Source of the DNA: Candidatus Zhuqueibacterota bacterium | GTDB taxonomy: Bacteria; Zhuqueibacterota; QNDG01; JABMRT01 | Assembly (NCBI GenBank): GCA_013202295.1 | Contig: JABMRT010000131.1 | Coordinates: forward strand, 1 to 38,461 | Direction of reading: 5' to 3' | Length of the DNA stretch: 38,461 nt | Shown here: positions 33,442 through 38,461 of the stretch, in pieces | Layout: every line of letters starts with the position of its first letter | Numbering within the stretch: position 1 is the first letter of the stretch | Made by a program: the position numbers and the translations under genes | Notes under the pieces: generated by a model | Seen by the model: only the letters and a program-made list of their open reading frames with translations | Databases searched by the model: none | Told to the model about the DNA's origin: nothing

Positions 33442-34368
33442 CTATCTGCTTCGGCCCTGTGACCGTGGAAAAGCCTGTTGATACACTTTTTTTAAATGAT
33501 CCATGGTTAAATGCGTATAAATCTGAGTTGTGGATAAACTCGCATGGCCAAGCAGCTCTTTGACGGCTTGAAGATCTGCCCCGCGATCGAGCAAATGCGT
33601 TGCGAATGAATGGCGCAGCAAGTGGGGGCTCAGCTTCTTTTTTTCAGAGACAGTGCCCAAAATCCGGCCAACCAGTTTCTGGATACTTCGCGTGGAAAGC
33701 CGGTCACTGCTACGATTCAAAAACAGCGCGTCCGAAACCTTCTCACTCAAAATCGCCCGTCTCTCGGCTAAATAGGTTTGGAGAATGGATGCCAGCCTGG
33801 CCCCGACCGGCAGGATTCGTTCTTTGCCGCCTTTGCCCAAAACGCGCACGATACGGCTGTTCGGATCATAATCCAGCATGTTTAATCCTGCCAATTCGGA
33901 AAGCCTCATACCCGTGCCGTAAAAAAGTTCAATAATTGCCCGGTCCCTGCTGGATTGAAATGTGCTTGAATCAAGACCATCGAAAGCGATCTGGATTTCG
34001 TTTTCGAACAGGAATTCCGGCAGCCGTTTCTCTACTTTGGGCGTGACAAGCGTGGCCGCAGGATTGACTGAAACACAATCGGTTTGAACCAGATATCGGA
34101 AAAATGCGCGAATGGATGCCAGCTTTCGCCCCACACTTTTTTTACTGAAACCGTGACGAATCAAATCCCCCATGAAAAACTGAATGTCTTTCTTGGCGAT
34201 TTCGTGGACTGAGATCTGATCCGACCCTGTATGGTAAACTTGAAATTCAAGAAACTGTTCCAGGTCACGCCGATATGCTTCGGAGGTGTGTTTCGAATAC
34301 CGCCGCTCTTTGGAGAGATACTCTTCAAAAGCCTCTATCGCTTGAGTCATGTCTGTCAGGTTGGACAT
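33442..34368 (-). CDS. XerC/XerD-type tyrosine recombinase
   Basis: A site-specific recombinase of 308 residues; with its partner it would resolve chromosome dimers at dif. It has an N-terminal SAM-like core-binding domain (1-100) and a catalytic domain with the full set Arg155 (GTGMRLSEL), Lys179 (GKGGKERILP), His249 and Arg252 (SPHLLRHSFATHLL), His275 (LLGHASLST) and Tyr284 (IYTHL). Neighbours are housekeeping genes, not phage or integron genes, so a Xer role is far more likely than an integrase. XerC and XerD cannot be separated from sequence alone. Confidence 0.92.
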   Translation of the reverse strand: MSNLTDMTQAIEAFEEYLSKERRYSKHTSEAYRRDLEQFLEFQVYHTGSDQISVHEIAKKDIQFFMGDLIRHGFSKKSVGRKLASIRAFFRYLVQTDCVSVNPAATLVTPKVEKRLPEFLFENEIQIAFDGLDSSTFQSSRDRAIIELFYGTGMRLSELAGLNMLDYDPNSRIVRVLGKGGKERILPVGARLASILQTYLAERRAILSEKVSDALFLNRSSDRLSTRSIQKLVGRILGTVSEKKKLSPHLLRHSFATHLLDRGADLQAVKELLGHASLSTTQIYTHLTMDHLKKVYQQAFPRSQGRSR

Positions 34369-34460
34369 AATTGATTATTCTGGGAAACAGTTTTTATTTA
34401 AAATATAACGGCTGATTCAGATCCTTGTTCTTGCATAAAATAGGTGATCGATTATCTACA

Positions 34461-34814
34461 TTACTTATTTGAACACCATGTGCTTTTTACAGTATCTCGT
34501 ACAATGACTAATCTGTTCTCCCATTCACTTTCAGAATATTCTTTGAGAGCAGTTAAAACTCTTTGATGTATTTTACTCAGGGTAGGATGTTTAAGAAGAA
34601 TTATAATGATGCCATTATGTTTCTGATATCTATATCTTGAGAATCCTTTATCTGTTGTAACAAGAAGGCGCTTCTCAGATTTGACGATATCCCATATTTT
34701 TTCATCCTCAAGCCCTTCGTCCTTCGTACCCCGTATATCTTTTGTGTCCTGAAATCTATTCTGAATCTCAGACACTGTCATTTTCGGAATATTTTCATCA
34801 ACGAAAATTTTCAT
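34461..34814 (-). CDS. DUF5615 PIN-like toxin candidate
   Basis: A 117-residue PIN-like protein, predicted ribonuclease toxin. Acidic residues sit at the start (MKIFVDENIP), in DEGLEDEKIWDIV and in LLVTTDKGFSRYR, matching the Asp-rich metal site of PIN-like folds. It begins 3 bp after the stop of the DUF433 gene. DUF433 with DUF5615 is a known type II toxin-antitoxin pairing by genome context. No terminator is seen in the 92 bp downstream to xerC/D. Confidence 0.85.
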   Translation of the reverse strand: MKIFVDENIPKMTVSEIQNRFQDTKDIRGTKDEGLEDEKIWDIVKSEKRLLVTTDKGFSRYRYQKHNGIIIILLKHPTLSKIHQRVLTALKEYSESEWENRLVIVRDTVKSTWCSNK

Positions 34815-34817
34815 ATG

Positions 34818-35033
34818 TTATATTGGCGTTACAAGTTCTTCAGCCAATTCAGCCGCATAATCCAGGCATGCTAAAATATCCTCTCGTTTTACAATGGGAT
34901 ATGATTCGAGTAAAGCCTCAATCGTATCTCCATTGGCGAGCATATGAACAATTTGATGTACGGGGATTCTAGTACCTTGAATGCAGGCCTGGCCATGACA
35001 AATGTTTGGATCAATTGATATGCGGTTATTCAT
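34818..35033 (-). CDS. DUF433 antitoxin candidate
   Basis: A 71-residue DUF433 protein with an N-terminal beta-region and C-terminal helix-turn-helix-like part: RISIDPNICHGQACIQGTRI and DILACLDYAAELAEEL are family-typical. It would neutralise the DUF5615 protein. I chose ATG 35033 over a TTG four codons upstream (35045) because GGAG lies 6 bp before the ATG. A strong promoter-like sequence is about 80 bp upstream. Confidence 0.85.
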   Translation of the reverse strand: MNNRISIDPNICHGQACIQGTRIPVHQIVHMLANGDTIEALLESYPIVKREDILACLDYAAELAEELVTPI

Positions 35034-35111
35034 ATTAAACTCCAACGCATGTTATGAACACATCAATTTAAAAATAATTTAACAGAAATTCAAACAATCT
35101 AACTTTATGCA

Positions 35112-35141
35112 TTTATAACATCTATATACCAAACCTGTCGA
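35112..35141 (-). promoter_or_regulatory. Candidate promoter of the DUF433/DUF5615 pair
   Basis: TCGACA (35136-35141) and TATAAA (35112-35117) are spaced 18 bp and each match the consensus at five of six positions. It starts just after the topA terminator hairpin and leaves about 72 nt of leader. Confidence 0.5.
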
Positions 35142-35143
35142 AT

Positions 35144-35177
35144 CTAAAAACTTCAGTGTCTCTAATCATCCTGAAGT
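35144..35177 (-). terminator. Rho-independent terminator after topA
   Basis: On the transcribed strand ACTTCAG pairs with CTGAAGT (7 bp, 14-nt loop) and is followed by TTTTTAG. It starts 20 bp after the topA stop. The loop is somewhat long, so efficiency is uncertain. Confidence 0.6.
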
Positions 35178-35197
35178 AAAGCCCTTGGACGATCAAA

Positions 35198-37402
35198 TCA
35201 TTCCTCAATCGCAATCTCATGTTTGCATTTCGGACACGACATGAATTGCCCCTTGGCCTTGGTGCTGCGCATCTCCACATACCCGTTACCGCATGAGGGG
35301 CACGCTTGAGGAATCGGCTTGTACCATGTCGCAAACTTGCATTTGGGATAACTCGAACATCCATAAAAAATCTTGCCGCGTCCGCTGCGCCGCTCAACAA
35401 TATTACCGGTGCAACCCTCTTCGGGACAGGGGATGCCAGTCGAAAAAGGTTTGGTAAATTTACAGTCGGGATATTTGCTGCAAGCCAGAAATCGGCCAAA
35501 TCGCCCTGTTTTTACCACCATTGAGGAGCCGCATGTATCACACTTATCCAGAACCGTCTCTTCGGTTTCTTCCACAGGTTTCGTGAACCGGCAATCCGGA
35601 TACCCGGTACATGCGATGAATTTACCGTTCCGTCCCCATTTAATCACAAGACCGTTGCCGCATTTCGGGCACTTGTCTTCCGCATCTTCTTGCAGCGCTT
35701 CGCGGATTTCCTCTTTCTTCTCCAGGGCCTGTTCGACCGCTTTCAGGAACGGATGATAGAATCCATTCAATACAGTCTTGCGGTCTCTTCCGCCGGATTC
35801 GATGAGATCAAGCATTTCTTCCATCTCGGCCGTGAATCTCACATTAAAAAGATCAGGGAATTGCTTTACCAGAATGCCCTTCACCGTCATGCCAAGATCA
35901 GTAGGCAGGAGGGCGCGGCCCTCTTTTTCCACATATTTTCTGTCAAGCAGCGTGGATATAATGAGCGAATAAGTAGATGGCCGTCCAATGTTGAGATTGT
36001 CCAGTTCGCGCACGAGGGAACTCTCATTATATCGGGCGGGCGGCTTGGTGAAATGCTGCCCGGGAATGAGTTCATTCAGATTGAGCGAATCGCCCTTTTT
36101 CAGGGATTTGGGAAAGCTATCCTGGATTTCTTCATCGCTGTCCGGCATGTAAATCTGCATGAATCCTTTGAATTCAATAGTGGAACCTGTGCTGCGGAAA
36201 AGGTATTCACCGGCAGAGACATCCAATGTGGATTGCTTGATTCGAGCCGATTCCATTTGGCTGGCCACAAAGCGATTCCAGATCATTTCATAAAGCTTCT
36301 TCTGGCTCGCGTTCAGACTGGATGCCACTTTCTTGGGCAACCGCTTTAAAGAAGTCGGACGAATCGCCTCATGCGCATCCTGTGCAGATTTTTTGTTCTT
36401 ATATTTTCTGACGGTTTTCGGCACATATTCCAAACCATAATCCTCGGCGATATACTGCCGGACCTCCTCTATGGCCGTTTCCGAAACGCGCGTGGAATCG
36501 GTTCTCATATACGAGATCAATCCGACGCGACCTTCCGGGAGATCCACACCCTCATACAACTGCTGCGCCACAGCCATGATCTGCTTGGTGGTCATACTCA
36601 GCTTGCGAGTGGCCTCTTGCTGAAGTGTACTTGTGGTATAGGGTGCAACGGGTTTGCGCTCAATCATTTTTGTGCTTAAGGTGGCGACCTGAAACTCTTC
36701 CTTTTTGATGGCCTTAAGGTGGCGGTTGGCCTCTGCTTCAGAAGGAATATCCACATCCTCGCCATGCAGTTTAAATAAACGGGAATGTACCAACTCACCA
36801 CCGGATGTCTTCAGATTGGCCTCAATGCTCCAGTATTCCCGCGCTGTGAATCCGCTGACTTCATCTTCACGTTCACAGATCAGACGCAACGCCACAGACT
36901 GCACACGGCCGGCCGAAAGTCCTCGGTAAATGGTTTTCCATAAAAAGGGACTCACATTGTATCCGACAAGACGATCCATCACACGCCGTGCTATCTGCGC
37001 TTCGACTCTCGTTGTGTTGATTTCATGGGCCTGCTCAATGGCTTGCTGCACGGCCTTCTCTGTAATTTCATGAAACAGAACGCGCTGTATATTCGGATTG
37101 GATTTGATGATCTCGTCACTGAGATGCTGTGCGATCGCTTCGCCTTCCCGATCCGGATCTGTAGCCAGATACACGTGGTCGGAGGTGGAGGCCAGTTTCT
37201 TTAATTCGGCAAGCAGCTTGCCCCTTCCGCGAATAGTAATGTATTCCGGTTCAAATCCATTTTCAATATCCACACCGATACGGTTCTTCGGAAGATTCTT
37301 GATATGTCCCACTGATGCACGGACTACATAATTCTTACCGAGGAACCGATTGATCGTCTTGGCCTTGGCATCTGATTCTACAATTACAAGCGATTTTGCC
37401 AT
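35198..37402 (-). CDS. topA: DNA topoisomerase I (type IA)
   Basis: Relaxes negatively supercoiled DNA; 734 residues. The Toprim domain has Glu9 (LVIVES) and the acidic TDPDREGEA (81-89). The catalytic tyrosine is Tyr298 in GLISYMRTDSTR. The C-terminus carries four zinc-ribbon repeats: CPKCGNG, CDTCGSS, CPEEGCTGN and CPSCGNG, each closed by a second cysteine pair (CTGYPDC, CSKYPDC, CSSYPKC, CPKC). AAGGA is 6 bp before the ATG. It sits 163 bp from secA beyond a terminator, so it is probably transcribed on its own. The identity is secure. Confidence 0.97.
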   Translation of the reverse strand: MAKSLVIVESDAKAKTINRFLGKNYVVRASVGHIKNLPKNRIGVDIENGFEPEYITIRGRGKLLAELKKLASTSDHVYLATDPDREGEAIAQHLSDEIIKSNPNIQRVLFHEITEKAVQQAIEQAHEINTTRVEAQIARRVMDRLVGYNVSPFLWKTIYRGLSAGRVQSVALRLICEREDEVSGFTAREYWSIEANLKTSGGELVHSRLFKLHGEDVDIPSEAEANRHLKAIKKEEFQVATLSTKMIERKPVAPYTTSTLQQEATRKLSMTTKQIMAVAQQLYEGVDLPEGRVGLISYMRTDSTRVSETAIEEVRQYIAEDYGLEYVPKTVRKYKNKKSAQDAHEAIRPTSLKRLPKKVASSLNASQKKLYEMIWNRFVASQMESARIKQSTLDVSAGEYLFRSTGSTIEFKGFMQIYMPDSDEEIQDSFPKSLKKGDSLNLNELIPGQHFTKPPARYNESSLVRELDNLNIGRPSTYSLIISTLLDRKYVEKEGRALLPTDLGMTVKGILVKQFPDLFNVRFTAEMEEMLDLIESGGRDRKTVLNGFYHPFLKAVEQALEKKEEIREALQEDAEDKCPKCGNGLVIKWGRNGKFIACTGYPDCRFTKPVEETEETVLDKCDTCGSSMVVKTGRFGRFLACSKYPDCKFTKPFSTGIPCPEEGCTGNIVERRSGRGKIFYGCSSYPKCKFATWYKPIPQACPSCGNGYVEMRSTKAKGQFMSCPKCKHEIAIEE

Positions 37403-37435
37403 TCTATATCCTTCTCTATCATATATAGTTTAAAA

Positions 37436-37459
37436 TTAAAAAGGAGGGTTCTTGCCTCC
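37436..37459 (-). terminator. Rho-independent terminator after secA
   Basis: GGAGG pairs with CCTCC (37443-37447 with 37455-37459) around a 7-nt loop, followed on the transcribed strand by TTTTTAATTTT. The stem's upstream arm overlaps the heptamer repeat. It lies between secA and topA. Confidence 0.6.
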
Positions 37460-37478
37460 GGCCCCTTACCTCTCGCCG
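37451..37478. repeat. Second heptamer repeat, upstream of topA
   Basis: Units CTTGCCT, CCGGCCC, CTTACCT, CTCGCCG on the plus strand have the CTYRCCN pattern of 4193-4220, with one divergent unit. The repeat partly overlaps the secA terminator. An additional short inverted repeat GGACA-n8-TGTCC (37499-37516) lies nearby with no T-run. Confidence 0.5.
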
Positions 37479-37565
37479 TTATTTATAATATTGAATATGG
37501 ACAAAAAAGTGTGTCCCATTCTTGAATTTGTTTCCTTTTAAACTGGACGACCAATCCATTTGCTT

Positions 37566-38461
37566 TTATCCCGCCTGAGAGCGTCCGTGACAATGTTTGT
37601 ATTTCTTTCCGCTGCCGCAAGTGCAGGGATCATTGCGTCCTACTTTATGATCCACATGTACGGGCTGTCGCTTGCCCGCAGTTCGGGGGTGTCGAGACTC
37701 TTGCCCTTCCGCCTGATCTGGTGATCCGGCAAAGCCCATACCCGCTGTCTCTTCGTGAACCATGGCCATCGCGGCCGAAGCGCCACGCTCACGTTCATAC
37801 CCGCGATTGCCTTGCTCAACCTGAATCTGGGCCTTGAAAACAACTTCGAGAATCTCTTGATTGACGCGGCCCAGCATCTCCCTGAACGTGCGGAATCCTT
37901 CCTGCTTGTACTCCATGAGTGGATCTTTCTGACCGTATGCCCGCAGTCCGATGCCCTCACGAAGCCGATCCATTTCATAGAGATGTTCTTTCCAACGCTC
38001 ATCAATCGTTCTTAATGTAGCAAACCGTTCCAGCTGAGCCATCAAGTCATCGCCAATCACACTGCGCTTGCGCTCATACCCTTCAAGTGCGGTTTGCACA
38101 ATTTTTTCGGATAAGTCTTCCGATTTGATGTTTTCCTTCTCTTCATTGGAGATCGGCAAAGGCAGCAGCATGGTTTTAAGTAAGGATTCCTGCAAAGCAT
38201 CCCAATCCCAGCTGTCGCCGAAATCGCTTTGGATTGCCATCTGCTCTACCAAATTATATCCATAATCTTCAATCATATTCCGGATTTCATCCTGGAGATT
38301 TTCTCCTACCAGCGCCCTCCGTCTGCGTGTATAAATCACCTCACGCTGTTTTGTCATCACATCATCATATTCGAGCAGATGCTTGCGAATATCAAAGTTT
38401 CGCATTTCCACCCGCTTTTGTGCACGTTCAATGGATTTTGAAATCATAGGGTGCGTGATCA
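37566..38461 (-). CDS. secA: Preprotein translocase ATPase SecA (C-terminal part)
   Basis: The last 297 residues of SecA; the N-terminus lies beyond the right edge. The frame runs open to the edge through ITHPMISKSIERAQKRVE, then RNFDIRKHLLEYDDVMTKQ and RFATLRTIDERWKEHLYEMD, which is the helical scaffold and wing region. The C-terminal tail is linker-like and ends in the zinc-binding motif VGRNDPCTCGSGKKYKHCHG. The internal ATG at 38447 is not the start. A terminator follows the gene. Confidence 0.97.
   Translation of the reverse strand, partial: ITHPMISKSIERAQKRVEMRNFDIRKHLLEYDDVMTKQREVIYTRRRRALVGENLQDEIRNMIEDYGYNLVEQMAIQSDFGDSWDWDALQESLLKTMLLPLPISNEEKENIKSEDLSEKIVQTALEGYERKRSVIGDDLMAQLERFATLRTIDERWKEHLYEMDRLREGIGLRAYGQKDPLMEYKQEGFRTFREMLGRVNQEILEVVFKAQIQVEQGNRGYERERGASAAMAMVHEETAGMGFAGSPDQAEGQESRHPRTAGKRQPVHVDHKVGRNDPCTCGSGKKYKHCHGRSQAG

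Noticed and set aside
33442-34368. Phage or integron integrase
   Set aside because: No phage, attachment-site or cassette features nearby; a Xer-type protein with housekeeping neighbours explains it better.
1-38461. tRNA, rRNA, CRISPR arrays, insertion sequences
   Set aside because: I looked through the intergenic gaps and found no cloverleaf, no regularly spaced direct repeats and no transposase gene.

Overview
The window is 38.5 kb of bacterial chromosome in which every supported gene lies on the minus strand. Reading in the direction of transcription therefore means going from high to low coordinates. It starts and ends inside genes: SecA runs off the right edge and a (homo)isocitrate dehydrogenase runs off the left edge. 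The gene content suggests an uncultured-type member of the FCB side of the tree (Calditrichota/KSB1/Marinimicrobia-like) more than a proteobacterium or firmicute. The pointers are a PorV/TraF-like outer-membrane protein, HprK beside HPF, an MCE protein, and promoter-like sequences resembling Bacteroidetes-type -7 elements. This placement is an inference with modest confidence.

Right end (38.5-31.0 kb): secA with a hairpin terminator; topA with its own terminator; a DUF433/DUF5615 antitoxin-toxin pair; a XerC/D-type recombinase; then hpf, hprK and an MlaD-like MCE protein, closely packed.

Middle (31.0-10.8 kb): a surface or exopolysaccharide locus of the Wzx/Wzy type, fourteen genes with no gap above about 80 bp. 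The order is rmlB, UDP-HexNAc dehydrogenase, Wza, Wzz, Wzx, GT2, Wzy, two GT4 enzymes, a bi-domain oxidoreductase, a heparinase II/III-like protein, wecB, a WbaP-type initiating transferase and a sugar aminotransferase. serS follows. The core from about 15.9 to 27.3 kb is visibly more AT-rich than its flanks, which fits exchange by transfer.

Left end (10.6-1 kb): a PorV/TraF-like outer-membrane protein with a DUF523/TudS-like protein, then the most interesting part, a seven-gene metabolic operon. In order it encodes an ALDH7-family (aminoadipate semialdehyde) dehydrogenase, a SucC-like ligase fused to a 2[4Fe-4S] ferredoxin domain, a SucD-like subunit, a short citryl-CoA-lyase-type protein, an HD-domain protein lacking the canonical HD histidine, a fungal Lys4-type homoaconitase and an isocitrate/homoisocitrate dehydrogenase.

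The operon reads naturally as a reversed alpha-aminoadipate pathway for lysine breakdown. Aminoadipate semialdehyde would be oxidised to aminoadipate and transaminated to 2-oxoadipate. Reductive carboxylation would give homoisocitrate, then homoaconitate and homocitrate. ATP-driven thioesterification would give homocitryl-CoA, and cleavage would give acetyl-CoA and 2-oxoglutarate. It would be the one-carbon-longer analogue of the citryl-CoA synthetase/lyase branch of the reverse TCA cycle. I do not know of a described system of this kind. The assignment is inferred from family identity and gene order. The main alternatives are a citrate-cycle function or the forward, lysine-making direction.
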